Source: a bacterium
Lineage (GTDB): Bacteria > Patescibacteriota > Patescibacteriia > Patescibacteriales > JAKAJF01
Assembly (NCBI GenBank): GCA_021813875.1
Contig: JAKAJF010000019.1
Location: 1 to 12,217, forward strand
Length of the DNA: 12,217 nt
Direction of reading: 5' to 3'
Shown: positions 1-6,754 of the stretch, one piece after another
How the letters are laid out: the number at the start of each line of letters is the position of its first letter
How positions within the stretch are numbered: the stretch's first letter is position 1
Notes under the pieces: model-generated
Databases searched by the model: none
Told to the model about the DNA's origin: nothing
Seen by the model: only the letters and a program-made list of their open reading frames with translations
Translations under genes and position numbers: made by a program

Positions 1-312
1 GACATCTTTGTTATGCCTTCGAGGAACATCGCCGGGGATTACGAAGGCTTCGGCATCGTTTACATCGAAACCAATCTTTTAGGCAAACCGGTCATCGCCG
101 GCGATAGCGGCGGCGTCCGGGACGCGGTCATCGACGGCTATAACGGCCTCTTGGTCGACCCGGAAGACGTCGACGCGATCGCCCGGGCCATCATCAAATT
201 AGCCAAGGACAAGGCTTTGAGGGAAGAATTGGGCCGGAACGGCCGCGAGCGCGCCTTAAAAGAATTTAATTGGGAAGGACAGATCGCTAAACTTTATAGA
301 GCATTAAAATAA
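1..312 (+). CDS. GT4 family glycosyltransferase, C-terminal part (5' end outside window)
   Basis: The frame is open from base 1, so the gene starts upstream; 103 C-terminal residues are visible. They form the nucleotide-sugar-binding half of a GT-B fold, GT4-type glycosyltransferase. Visible family marks are the FVMPSR strand, the EX7E motif (E15 and E23 of the visible part, around EGFGIVYIE), the GKPVIAGDSGGVRDAV loop that cradles the sugar-nucleotide phosphates, and the GLLVDP turn before the closing helices. Known members transfer a hexose from an NDP-sugar to a lipid or growing glycan at the inner face of the membrane. The next gene is a GT2 transferase and a polymerase follows, so a surface-polysaccharide or glycolipid role is inferred. 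Donor and acceptor cannot be read from this fragment. Confidence 0.93.
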   Translation, partial: DIFVMPSRNIAGDYEGFGIVYIETNLLGKPVIAGDSGGVRDAVIDGYNGLLVDPEDVDAIARAIIKLAKDKALREELGRNGRERALKEFNWEGQIAKLYRALK

Positions 313-313
313 A

Positions 314-392
314 GTCATCTCGAGCGCCAGCGAGAGATCCCGTCAAGTTATGTTCTCGGGATTTCTCGCTCGCTTCGCTCACTCGAAATGAC
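314..392. repeat. Imperfect palindromic (REP-like) repeat, full copy
   Basis: This element fills nearly the whole gap between the GT4 and GT2 genes. An outer stem pairs 314-324 with 382-392 (10 of 11 pairs, one C/A mismatch). An inner stem pairs 329-342 with 357-370 (14 pairs, including one G-T wobble) around a 14-nt loop at 343-356. An asymmetric internal loop lies at 325-328 and 371-381. The first 25 bases (314-338) recur exactly at 8031-8055. It starts two bases after the GT4 stop codon. Such elements are usually non-coding and mobilised in trans or maintained as intergenic hairpins. It could also slow transcription between the two glycosyltransferase genes, but no T-tract follows it. Confidence 0.8.
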
Positions 393-404
393 GAATCCAA
401 TAAG

Positions 405-1103
405 ATGATTTCCATCATCATTCCAGTCTACAATCAAGCCGAAAAGATCGCCAAATGCCTGGGAAGCATCCTGAGCCAGGATTATCATAACTTCGAAGTC
501 ATCGTCGTCAACGACGGCTCCAAGGATAATCTCGACGAGATCCTCGAAGCCCACCGCAATCTCTTCAAGGCGGTCGGCCTCAATTTCCAGGTCATCAACC
601 AGGAGAACCGAGGTTCGAACCCGGCCAGGAACCGGGGCTTCAAGGAGGCCAAGGGCGATTTCCTATTGTTCTGCGACGCCGATATCATCATGAAGCCCTA
701 CATGCTCAAGATGATGAGGCGAGCTTTGGAAAAAGACCCGGAAGCGAGCTTCGCTTATTCTTCCTTCCTTTGGGGCAAGAAGCTCTTCCGCCTCTGGCCA
801 TACGACCCGGAAAGATTGAAGAAGATGCCCTATATCCATACGAGCTCGCTCATCAGGCGGGAGCACTTTCCCGGCTTCGACGAGAAGATCAAGCGGCTCC
901 AGGATTGGGACCTCTGGCTGACCATGCTCGAACAGGGCCGCCGGGGCGTCTGGATCAACAAGACCTTATACAAGATCGAGACAGGCGGCATGATCAGCTC
1001 CTGGCTGCCGGCCTTCGCCTATAAGCTCCTGCCCTTCCTGCCGCGCGCCCGCAGATACAAGCAAGCGGTCAGGATCATCCAGGAAAAACATCGCTTGAAA
1101 TAG
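405..1103 (+). CDS. GT2 family glycosyltransferase
   Basis: A 232-aa GT-A fold transferase. The N-terminus IIIPVYNQ is the first strand and loop of GT2 enzymes. VVNDGS (34-39) carries the Asp that contacts the uracil of the UDP-sugar, and DAD (91-93) is the DXD-type metal site. TSSLIRREHF (146-155) followed by QDWDLW (166-171) corresponds to the acceptor segment and the ED-like catalytic region, with D167 or D169 as the probable base. No membrane helix is evident, so it likely works at the cytoplasmic membrane face on a lipid-linked acceptor. The length is typical of short GT2 proteins. It sits after the palindromic repeat and its stop codon abuts the next start (TAGATG). No clear Shine-Dalgarno precedes the start. 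Sugar specificity is unknown. Confidence 0.93.
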   Translation: MISIIIPVYNQAEKIAKCLGSILSQDYHNFEVIVVNDGSKDNLDEILEAHRNLFKAVGLNFQVINQENRGSNPARNRGFKEAKGDFLLFCDADIIMKPYMLKMMRRALEKDPEASFAYSSFLWGKKLFRLWPYDPERLKKMPYIHTSSLIRREHFPGFDEKIKRLQDWDLWLTMLEQGRRGVWINKTLYKIETGGMISSWLPAFAYKLLPFLPRARRYKQAVRIIQEKHRLK

Positions 1104-1640
1104 ATGTATAAATTATTAAGATCAAAAACCATCTTTAAGCATAAGCGCCTGACCTTGATCGAGGATAGGGTCGTGCTGCCCAACAAAGAAGAGACCGACT
1201 ACCTGAAGTTCGAATATCCCGGCGAAGCGGCTGTGGCCGTCATAGCCAAAAGAAGAGACGGGAAGATCCTTTTGCATAAGGAATATTTCTATCCGGCCGA
1301 CAAAAAGCTATTCACCTTCCCCGGCGGCATGGTCGAAAAGGGGGAGGGGATAAAAAGAGGCGCCAGGAGGGAATTGTTGGAGGAGGCGCAATTAAGGCCC
1401 CGAAAATTAAAGGCCCTAGGCAGTTATTATTTTAATGACAGGCGCTCGGACATTAAACTTTTTGTCTATTTGGCGACTGAACTGCGCGAAGACGCCTCCC
1501 ATAAAGAAGAGCCGGAAGAAGAGGGAACTCAAGCCTTCTGGCTAAGTGAGAAAGAGATTGAGGCTCTCATGAAGACCAGGCTTTTCAATAACCATTCTTT
1601 AGCCGCTTGGCTCTTATATAAAATTAAAGAAACAAGATGA
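1104..1640 (+). CDS. NUDIX hydrolase (ADP-ribose pyrophosphatase-like)
   Basis: A 178-aa NUDIX protein. The box runs G75-x5-E81-x7-R89-E90-L91-x-E93-E94-x-Q96-L97. All the acidic metal ligands and the R-E pair are present, but the usual Gly near the end of the box is Gln (Q96). The pre-box region, with FEYPGEAAVAVIA and LLHKEYFYPADKKLFTFPGG, resembles the ADP-ribose or nucleotide-sugar pyrophosphatase branch (NudF-like), where the N-terminal part helps in dimerisation. Such enzymes split X-ADP or sugar nucleotides into two monophosphates. The gene starts on the base after the GT2 stop, and its own stop overlaps the polymerase start (ATGA at 1637-1640). Co-translation with glycan genes suggests control of nucleotide-sugar levels. 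The substrate is not determined. Confidence 0.88.
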   Translation: MYKLLRSKTIFKHKRLTLIEDRVVLPNKEETDYLKFEYPGEAAVAVIAKRRDGKILLHKEYFYPADKKLFTFPGGMVEKGEGIKRGARRELLEEAQLRPRKLKALGSYYFNDRRSDIKLFVYLATELREDASHKEEPEEEGTQAFWLSEKEIEALMKTRLFNNHSLAAWLLYKIKETR

Positions 1641-3130
1641 AAATTTTTGACAAGACCTTCAAACTTACCTTAGCTTCGGTCTTTTTGGCGGAAATTTTAT
1701 CTTTCGTCGGTTTCCTCCACCCGGCCGCCGGAAGATTCTTCTTCTTGATGATCTTGCTCATAACCCTGGCCGCTTCGATCTACAAGCTCGAATACGGGCT
1801 TTTGGCGGTCCTAACGGAACTATTCATCTCTTCGAAAGGCTATCTTTTTTCCTTGAGCCTGGGTCATTTCAATCTCTCGATCCGCATCGCCATGTGGCTC
1901 GTCGTCATGCTCGTCTGGGGCGTCCGCTTCCTATCAAGGCTCATCCGCGAAAAGAGGCTCAGCTTCGGTTTCGATTTCTCTTACTTCTTGCCCCTATTCT
2001 TTTTTCTGGGTCTCGGCGGACTGATCGGCCTCTTGAAAGGGAACGGGCCGGCCGATGCCTTCTTCGATTATAACAACTGGTTCTATTTCGGCCTCTTACT
2101 GCCCTTGTCTGAAGTCTTTCATGAAAACAATTTTCGGAAGATCTTCAGCGTCTTCAGCGCCTCGATCGTCTGGCTCGCCTTCGAGACTTTCTCGAGCCTT
2201 TATCTTTTCTCCCATAACTTGTTCATGCGTCCCGTCTATAAGTGGATCCGGAACACCGGAGTGGGGGAGATCACCCAGATGCCGAACGGCTTCAGCCGCA
2301 TCTTTTTCCAGTCGCATTTCTTCGCCCTGGCCGCCTTCTTCATCTTCTTCCTCCTTTTCGCCGGCGCCCGCTTGAAGAAAGAAAGAAGCTGGCCGTATTT
2401 CCTCGTCCTGACCGCTTCTTTGGCTTCGGTCCTGATCAGCTTCTCGCGCAGCTTTTGGGTCGGCCTGGCCGGGGGCGTGGGCCTTCTCCTCGCCCTGGCC
2501 GCGGGGTTGATCCGGAAGAAAAAGATATCCTGGAAAGATACGCTCTCTTTCGCCGGGGCCGGACTGATCTCGCTGGCCTTGAGCTTCGCCATCATGGCGG
2601 CGATCGTCAAGTTTCCCTTCCCGCGGACAGGCGCCGACCTGTCGGACGACCTCACCAACCGCTTGAGCAATTTTTCCGGCGAAGCGGCCGTCTCTTCGCG
2701 TTGGTCGCTTCTGCCGGAGCTCTGGAAGGGCATCAAGAAAGACCCGCTCCTCGGCCATGGCTTCGGCACGACCGTCACCTATAAATCTTCCGACCCGCGC
2801 GTCCTCGAGCTTCACCCGGACGGCCTCTATACGACCTATGCCTTTGAGTGGGGCTGGCTCGATCTCTGGCTCAAAATCGGCCTTTTGGGGGTCCTGGCCT
2901 ACCTTTACCTCCTTTTCATCCTCTCCCGCCGGCTCTGGCGCCGTTTTTCGGCCGGCTCCGACCTTCTATCCGCGGGCTTCCTCTTGGGAATTTTGGTCAT
3001 GGTCCTGGTCAACATCTTCACCCCTTACCTCAACCATCCGCTCGGTATCGGCTACCTGCTCCTGGCGGCCGTCTTGGCCGCCAGCCCGCTCCAGGTCCGG
3101 ACCGATCCGCATCAGAGCGGAAGGGCTTGA
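1637..3130 (+). CDS. O-antigen ligase/polymerase family membrane protein (Wzy_C-like)
   Basis: A 497-aa polytopic membrane protein with roughly ten to twelve hydrophobic segments across residues 10-490. The O-antigen ligase domain marks are SFSRSFWVGLAGG (268-280), a soluble loop around 325-400 containing LLGHGFGTT (371-379), and TYAFEWGWLDLWLKIGLLG (400-418), the family's periplasm-facing loop before a helix. Family members either polymerise lipid-linked repeat units (Wzy) or transfer glycan to an acceptor (WaaL); the sequence alone cannot separate these. The start overlaps the NUDIX stop by four bases, indicating translational coupling. The tail of about 15 residues is polar and probably cytoplasmic. 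The stop codon lies inside the predicted greA -35 box. Many bases code for Phe, Leu and Ser, giving long spurious frames on both strands. Confidence 0.9.
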   Translation: MKIFDKTFKLTLASVFLAEILSFVGFLHPAAGRFFFLMILLITLAASIYKLEYGLLAVLTELFISSKGYLFSLSLGHFNLSIRIAMWLVVMLVWGVRFLSRLIREKRLSFGFDFSYFLPLFFFLGLGGLIGLLKGNGPADAFFDYNNWFYFGLLLPLSEVFHENNFRKIFSVFSASIVWLAFETFSSLYLFSHNLFMRPVYKWIRNTGVGEITQMPNGFSRIFFQSHFFALAAFFIFFLLFAGARLKKERSWPYFLVLTASLASVLISFSRSFWVGLAGGVGLLLALAAGLIRKKKISWKDTLSFAGAGLISLALSFAIMAAIVKFPFPRTGADLSDDLTNRLSNFSGEAAVSSRWSLLPELWKGIKKDPLLGHGFGTTVTYKSSDPRVLELHPDGLYTTYAFEWGWLDLWLKIGLLGVLAYLYLLFILSRRLWRRFSAGSDLLSAGFLLGILVMVLVNIFTPYLNHPLGIGYLLLAAVLAASPLQVRTDPHQSGRA

Positions 3131-3155
3131 TAATTTTTCCTTTTTGTTATATATT
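3127..3155 (+). promoter_or_regulatory. Sigma70-type promoter for greA
   Basis: TTGATA (3127-3132, 5 of 6 to consensus) and TATATT (3150-3155, 5 of 6) are separated by exactly 17 bases. The -35 box overlaps the polymerase stop codon. Transcription would start near 3162, giving a leader of about 67 bases. The stretch 3131-3180 is far richer in A and T than its surroundings. Read by eye, not measured. Confidence 0.55.
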
Positions 3156-3193
3156 ATTATTTATAAATTTTAATCACTCTAAAAGACCCCCTT

Positions 3194-3208
3194 TTCCAGC
3201 TCCTGGAA
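3194..3208 (+). promoter_or_regulatory. Leader hairpin upstream of greA ribosome binding site
   Basis: TTCCAG-CTC-CTGGAA is a perfect 6-bp inverted repeat with a 3-base loop in the predicted greA leader. The GGAGG ribosome binding site follows at 3211-3215, 13 bases before the ATG. CTCC at 3200-3203 could alternatively pair with GGAG at 3211-3214, which would mask the binding site. It lacks a T-tract, so it is not a normal terminator. A regulatory role is inference. Confidence 0.35.
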
Positions 3209-3228
3209 CGGGAGGATCAGATCTAAAA

Positions 3229-3687
3229 ATGGCCGAGCAAATCATCACAAAAGAAGGTTATGATAAACTCCAGCAAGAATTAGAATCCTTGACCAAGGTC
3301 AAGCGCAAGGAGATCGCCGAACGTATCCAGAAAGCCAAGGATCAGGGCGACTTGAGCGAGAACGCGGAATACGCCGAAGCCAAGGATGCTCAGGCCTTCA
3401 ACGAAGGTAGGATCGCCGAGCTTGAAGCTCTACTCAAGAACCTGACCGTCGTTGAGAACGGCCAGGGCAAAGATAAGGTCAGCATGGGCTCGGTCGTGAC
3501 CGTCCAGGTCAATGACAACAAGAAGGAATACGCGATCGTCAGCTTCAACGAAGCCGACCCTCTGGCCGGCAAAATCTCGAACGAATCGCCCTTGGGCAGG
3601 GCCCTCTTGGACAGGAAGGCGGGGGACACCGTCTCGGTAACGACCCCGCGCGGATCGATCGATTATAAGATCTTGAAGATAGCTTAA
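3229..3687 (+). CDS. greA: Transcription elongation factor GreA
   Basis: A 152-aa protein of normal GreA length. The N-terminal coiled coil (about 1-75) carries GDLSENAEYAEAKDAQAFNEGRI; D41 and E44 at the tip match the acidic pair that reaches through the RNA polymerase secondary channel and stimulates RNA cleavage in backtracked complexes. The C-terminal FKBP-like domain (about 80-152) includes ISNESPLGRALLDRKAGDTV, which contacts the polymerase. The frame is open far upstream, overlapping the polymerase gene, but the start at 3229 fits the family N-terminus (MAEQIITKEGYDKL) and has the clearest Shine-Dalgarno in the window (GGAGG at 3211). It appears to be a single-gene unit with its own promoter and terminator. 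Confidence 0.97.
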   Translation: MAEQIITKEGYDKLQQELESLTKVKRKEIAERIQKAKDQGDLSENAEYAEAKDAQAFNEGRIAELEALLKNLTVVENGQGKDKVSMGSVVTVQVNDNKKEYAIVSFNEADPLAGKISNESPLGRALLDRKAGDTVSVTTPRGSIDYKILKIA

Positions 3688-3697
3688 AAGACCCGAT

Positions 3698-3729
3698 AAA
3701 AGCAGGCCCCGAGGCCTGTTTTTTGTTTT
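3698..3729 (+). terminator. Rho-independent terminator after greA
   Basis: CAGGCC (3703-3708) and GGCCTG (3713-3718) form a perfect GC-rich stem with loop CCGA, followed directly by six T's (3719-3724) and more T's after one G. An A-run before the stem can extend the pairing. It ends the greA transcript 11 bases after the stop codon, and its T-rich tail runs into the lysS -35 box. Confidence 0.88.
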
Positions 3730-3768
3730 GACTTTTATCCATCTTTTTAGTAAAATTAAGCATATAAT
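3728..3768 (+). promoter_or_regulatory. Sigma70-type promoter for lysS operon
   Basis: TTGACT (3728-3733) and TAAAAT (3751-3756) are 17 bases apart and each match consensus at 5 of 6. A perfect TATAAT lies slightly downstream (3763-3768) but has no good -35 box. Transcription from the first would begin near 3763, leaving a leader of about 19 bases; from the second near 3775, leaving only about 7. Either way the lysS leader is very short, and no Shine-Dalgarno is visible. Confidence 0.6.
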
Positions 3769-3781
3769 TGTGGATTAAACT

Positions 3782-5311
3782 ATGACAGACATAAAAGTCA
3801 GCGAGCACGAGGAAAGGTTGAAACGGCTTGAAGAGATAAAGAAGGCGCAAATCGATCCTTATCCGGCCAAGACCGGCCGCGACCATACGGTGGCGGAGAT
3901 TTTTGATGAATTCGAAAAGCTTGAGAAGGAAGGCGCGTCCGTGATCATAGCCGGCCGCTTAAGGAGCCTGAGGGGGCACGGCAACCTGACCTTCGCGCAC
4001 CTGGAAGACGGCACCGGCAGGATCCAGCTTGCCATCTCCAAAAAAGAGATCGGGGATGAAAATTATAAAAGATTCACCAGACTGATCGACGTCGGCGACT
4101 TCTTGGAAGTGAGCGGCGTCTGCTTCGTGACCCACAAGGGCGAAAAGAGCCTGATGGCCAGAGACTGGCGGCTCCTGACCAAGGCCCTGAGGCCCCTGCC
4201 GGACAAATGGCACGGCCTCCAGGACGAAGAAGAAAAACTGAGGAAGAGATACCTCGATATCTTGTTCAACCCGGAAGTCAGGGACTTGATCGGAAAGAGG
4301 GCTAAATTTTGGAACGCGGCCCGGGAATTCATGATAGAGAAGGGCTTCTTGGAGGTCGAAACCCCGGTCCTCGAGAACACCACCGGCGGCGCCGACGCCC
4401 GGCCTTTCGTCACCCATCATAACGCCCTCGATATCGACGTCTATCTAAGGATTTCGGCCGGCGAGCTCTGGCAGAAGAAACTGATGGTAGCCGGCTTCGA
4501 GAAAACCTTCGAGATCGGCCGGATCTTCAGGAACGAAGGCATGGACGCCGAACACCTCCAAGATTATACCCAGCTCGAATTTTATTGGGCCTACGCCGAC
4601 TATAAGAAAGGCATGGAACTGGTCGAGGAGATGTATAAATATATCGCCCTAAAAACTTTTGGCAAGCTTAAGTTCACTATCGGCAAGTTCGAAGTCGACC
4701 TGGGACGGAAATGGGAGATTTACGATTATCAGGAGACCATCAAAAAATATACCGGCATCGATGTTTTAAAGACCAGCATCAAAGAGATCGAGGCCAAGCT
4801 GAAAGAATTGAAGATCGAATATGACAAGAAGGGCTTCAATATCACGCGGGCCATCGACAACCTTTGGAAATACGCCCGCCGACAGATCGGCGGCCCCGGC
4901 TTCCTGGTCGGCGTGCCGGTCGAAGTCTCTCCCTTGGCCAAGCGCTATGAGGACAATCCTTTGATCACTCAGAGGTTCCAACCGATCATCGCCGGCTCCG
5001 AGCTCGGCAACGGCTTCTCGGAATTGAACGACCCCATCGATCAGGCCGGGCGTTTCGCCGACCAGGCCAAGTTGAGAGAGGCGGGGGACGAAGAAGCCCA
5101 GATGTTCGACCATGAATTCGTCGAAGCCCTGGAATACGGCATGCCTCCGACCTGCGGCTTCGGCATGAGCGAACGCGTCTTCGCCTTCTTGAACGATAAG
5201 TCGGCCCGTGAATGCCAGATCTTCCCCCTGATGCGTCCGAAGGGCGGAAATCAGCCGGCGGAGAAAAAGAAGCCAAATCATGTAGAAAATTCAAATAAAA
5301 AAAATAGATAA
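3782..5311 (+). CDS. lysS: Lysyl-tRNA synthetase, class II
   Basis: A 509-aa class II enzyme that charges tRNA-Lys in the cytoplasm. The anticodon-binding OB fold spans about 52-135 (VIIAGRLRSLRGHG, FAHLEDGTGRIQL). Motif 1 covers FMIEKGFLEVETPVL (183-197), then the TGGADARPFVTHHNALD substrate loop. Motif 2 has FRNEG (249-253) and the TQLEFYWAYAD segment. SELGNGFSELNDP (406-418) is the usual ATP/lysine-site strand. Motif 3 is unusual: C-G-F-G-M-S-E-R (458-465) is one residue shorter than the common AGLGIGIDR and has Glu for Asp, though R465 is kept. The segment before motif 2 (LRISAGELWQKKL) is one residue longer than the usual LRIAPELYLKRL. The Lys-rich tail after 486 is extra. An in-frame TAA two codons upstream fixes the start. 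A non-coding paralogue seems unlikely because most class II residues remain. Confidence 0.93.
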   Translation: MTDIKVSEHEERLKRLEEIKKAQIDPYPAKTGRDHTVAEIFDEFEKLEKEGASVIIAGRLRSLRGHGNLTFAHLEDGTGRIQLAISKKEIGDENYKRFTRLIDVGDFLEVSGVCFVTHKGEKSLMARDWRLLTKALRPLPDKWHGLQDEEEKLRKRYLDILFNPEVRDLIGKRAKFWNAAREFMIEKGFLEVETPVLENTTGGADARPFVTHHNALDIDVYLRISAGELWQKKLMVAGFEKTFEIGRIFRNEGMDAEHLQDYTQLEFYWAYADYKKGMELVEEMYKYIALKTFGKLKFTIGKFEVDLGRKWEIYDYQETIKKYTGIDVLKTSIKEIEAKLKELKIEYDKKGFNITRAIDNLWKYARRQIGGPGFLVGVPVEVSPLAKRYEDNPLITQRFQPIIAGSELGNGFSELNDPIDQAGRFADQAKLREAGDEEAQMFDHEFVEALEYGMPPTCGFGMSERVFAFLNDKSARECQIFPLMRPKGGNQPAEKKKPNHVENSNKKNR

Positions 5312-5315
5312 AAAT

Positions 5316-5708
5316 ATGCATCGAAGCGTCGGCGCCATCATCAGAAAGGGGAACCAGATATTGATGCTCGACCGCAAGAAATTTCCGTTCGGCTGGGCCT
5401 GTCCGGCGGGCCACATAGACGAAGGCGAATCGCCCGAACAGGCGATCACGAGAGAGATTAAAGAAGAGACTGGTTTAGATATTAAAAATTTCCGGCCGCT
5501 CATCCACGAATTCGTGGAGTGGAACGAATGCTCTAAGGGCGAAAGGGGACATGACTGGTATGTTTTTGAAGCCGACGATTTCGAAGGCGAGCTGAAGATG
5601 AATGAAGCCGAAGAAAAAAATTTGGCCTGGAAAACGACCGACGAGATAAGAGGGGCGGAACTGGAAGAGGTTTGGCAATATTGGTTCAAGAAACTAAAAA
5701 TCATATGA
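5316..5708 (+). CDS. NUDIX hydrolase (MutT-like)
   Basis: A compact 130-aa NUDIX protein with a complete box: G32-x5-E38-x7-R46-E47-I48-x-E50-E51-x-G53-L54. The preceding FGWACPAGH and N-terminal VGAIIRKGNQILMLDR strands are standard. No extra domain is present, so this is the MutT size class, whose members hydrolyse nucleoside triphosphates or related pyrophosphates, often damaged ones. The substrate cannot be assigned. It begins four bases after the lysS stop and its stop overlaps the next start (ATGA at 5705-5708), placing it first in a coupled trio of nucleotide-handling genes. It is only distantly similar to the NUDIX gene at 1104, so the two are not a recent duplication. Confidence 0.92.
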   Translation: MHRSVGAIIRKGNQILMLDRKKFPFGWACPAGHIDEGESPEQAITREIKEETGLDIKNFRPLIHEFVEWNECSKGERGHDWYVFEADDFEGELKMNEAEEKNLAWKTTDEIRGAELEEVWQYWFKKLKII

Positions 5709-6130
5709 AAATAACAATCTTAGGAAGTGTCGCTTTCAGGAAAGAAATGATCGATGTCAGGAGCCGATTGGCCGAACTCGGTCATGAAGGGATAATTTCG
5801 CCAGTCATGGAGGAGCTCGCTTTAGGTAAAAACCCTGAACTCCTGGCCAAAATCGAAAGGGAGCACGCGGAAGCCAAGCGCGAAGGCGGCTATATCAAAT
5901 GGTATTACAATTCCATCGTCAACAGCGACGCTGTCCTGGTCTTGAACCTTAATAAGAACGGCAAAGAAAACTACATCGGCGGCAATGTCTTGATGGAGAT
6001 CGGCTTTGCCCATGTCCACGATAAGAAGATATTCCTTTATAATCCGGTTCCTGAGTATTCCTCCTATCTCGACGAGATCAAGGCCATGGCGGAAACAGTC
6101 TTGGATGGAGATTTAACTAAAATTTCATGA
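5705..6130 (+). CDS. Nucleoside 2-deoxyribosyltransferase-like protein
   Basis: A 141-aa Rossmann-like protein. The N-terminus MKITILGSVAF is the base/nucleotide-binding strand and loop, NSDAVLVLN (73-81) is the second core strand, and YIGGNVLMEIGFA (90-102) matches the place of the catalytic Glu of nucleoside 2-deoxyribosyltransferases (E98 here). The closing strand KKIFLYNPVPE follows. Family enzymes cleave or exchange the N-glycosidic bond of deoxynucleosides or their monophosphates. Divergent members like this one are usually annotated as hypothetical, so the activity is inference. An upstream in-frame ATG at 5672 would give 11 more residues inside the NUDIX gene; the start at 5705 is preferred because it begins the conserved strand and gives the ATGA overlap. 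It also overlaps the following gene by ATGA (6127-6130). Confidence 0.72.
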   Translation: MKITILGSVAFRKEMIDVRSRLAELGHEGIISPVMEELALGKNPELLAKIEREHAEAKREGGYIKWYYNSIVNSDAVLVLNLNKNGKENYIGGNVLMEIGFAHVHDKKIFLYNPVPEYSSYLDEIKAMAETVLDGDLTKIS

Positions 6131-6753
6131 GCAAAGAGATCAATGCTGAAAAAATATTGGAATTCCTGCACGAGGCCGGCAAACTGAAGACGACCATCAG
6201 GTTCGGCGCCAATAGCATCATCCGCGGCGATTCGAGCGCTGACCACTCCTGGCGTCTCGCCCTGATGACTTTCCTGGTCGCCGAAGAATTAGACCTGAAG
6301 ATTGACAGATACCGAGCTTTAAAGATCGCCCTCGTCCATGATCTGGCCGAGGCCATCGCCGGAGACACTGATGCCCGGCTGGTCCATTCAAAGATTGTCA
6401 GCAAAGAAGAGAAGGACAGGAAGGAGAACGAGGCCATCAAGAAATTATCAGGTTTTCTCCCTCCCAGACAAAAGAAAGAGATATTGGGGCTCTGGCGGGA
6501 GTACAACGATAAAAGCTCCGCCGAGGCCAAATTTATCACCGCTTTAGACAAGCTGGAGACGCAGGCTAAAATAATCGAGGAAGGTTATAAGGTCTATGAC
6601 GCACCCGACCTGATCGCGACTTACGGCAATAAAGAGGTCGGCAATTTTCCGGCTTTGCTCGGCATCTTGAAAATCGTCAAGAAGAAGATCAGGGCCGAAT
6701 TCAAAAAAGGCAAAATTCCTTGGAAGAAGGAATATGAATTAAGGAAAAAATAA
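6127..6753 (+). CDS. HD-domain phosphohydrolase (YfbR/HDDC2-like 5'-nucleotidase)
   Basis: A 208-aa HD-superfamily protein. The metal-site residues are in order: H40 in SADHSWRLA, H71-D72 in ALVHDLAEAIAGD, with E75 and D80 nearby, and D141 in FITALDKLE. This pattern is that of the HD_3 type that includes YfbR (dNMP 5'-nucleotidase) and HDDC2. Known members remove the phosphate from deoxynucleoside monophosphates using a divalent metal. The Lys-rich C-terminus (183-208) is basic and may be flexible. The start overlaps the previous stop by ATGA and no Shine-Dalgarno is seen, so it depends on coupling. With the two genes upstream it forms a likely salvage or sanitation cassette. A different nucleotide substrate is possible. 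Confidence 0.82.
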   Translation: MSKEINAEKILEFLHEAGKLKTTIRFGANSIIRGDSSADHSWRLALMTFLVAEELDLKIDRYRALKIALVHDLAEAIAGDTDARLVHSKIVSKEEKDRKENEAIKKLSGFLPPRQKKEILGLWREYNDKSSAEAKFITALDKLETQAKIIEEGYKVYDAPDLIATYGNKEVGNFPALLGILKIVKKKIRAEFKKGKIPWKKEYELRKK

Positions 6754-6754
6754 T

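Noticed and set aside
2242..2784. A 180-codon plus-strand frame inside the polymerase gene
   Set aside because: Arg/Pro/Gly-rich composition typical of a shifted frame in GC-rich coding DNA, with no domain and full overlap with a recognised gene.
2096..2815. A 239-codon open frame on the minus strand opposite the polymerase gene
   Set aside because: It mirrors the Phe/Leu/Ser-rich codons of the membrane protein, giving a highly charged composition without any domain. The plus-strand frame has clear family motifs.
2848..3687. A 279-aa version of GreA with a long N-terminal extension
   Set aside because: The extra residues overlap the polymerase gene out of frame and are low-complexity. The start at 3229 matches the family length and has GGAGG upstream.
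3734..3781. T-box or other riboswitch in front of lysS
   Set aside because: The leader from the predicted promoter is only about 7-19 bases, too short for any known riboswitch. serS has no leader gap at all.
1104..5708. The two NUDIX genes as a recent duplication
   Set aside because: They differ in length (178 and 130 aa), box sequence and flanking strands, so they belong to different subfamilies.
5316..6753. The nucleotide trio as an anti-phage defence system
   Set aside because: No sensor, toxin or effector domain, no mobile context, and placement between two essential synthetase genes. Housekeeping salvage or sanitation explains it better.
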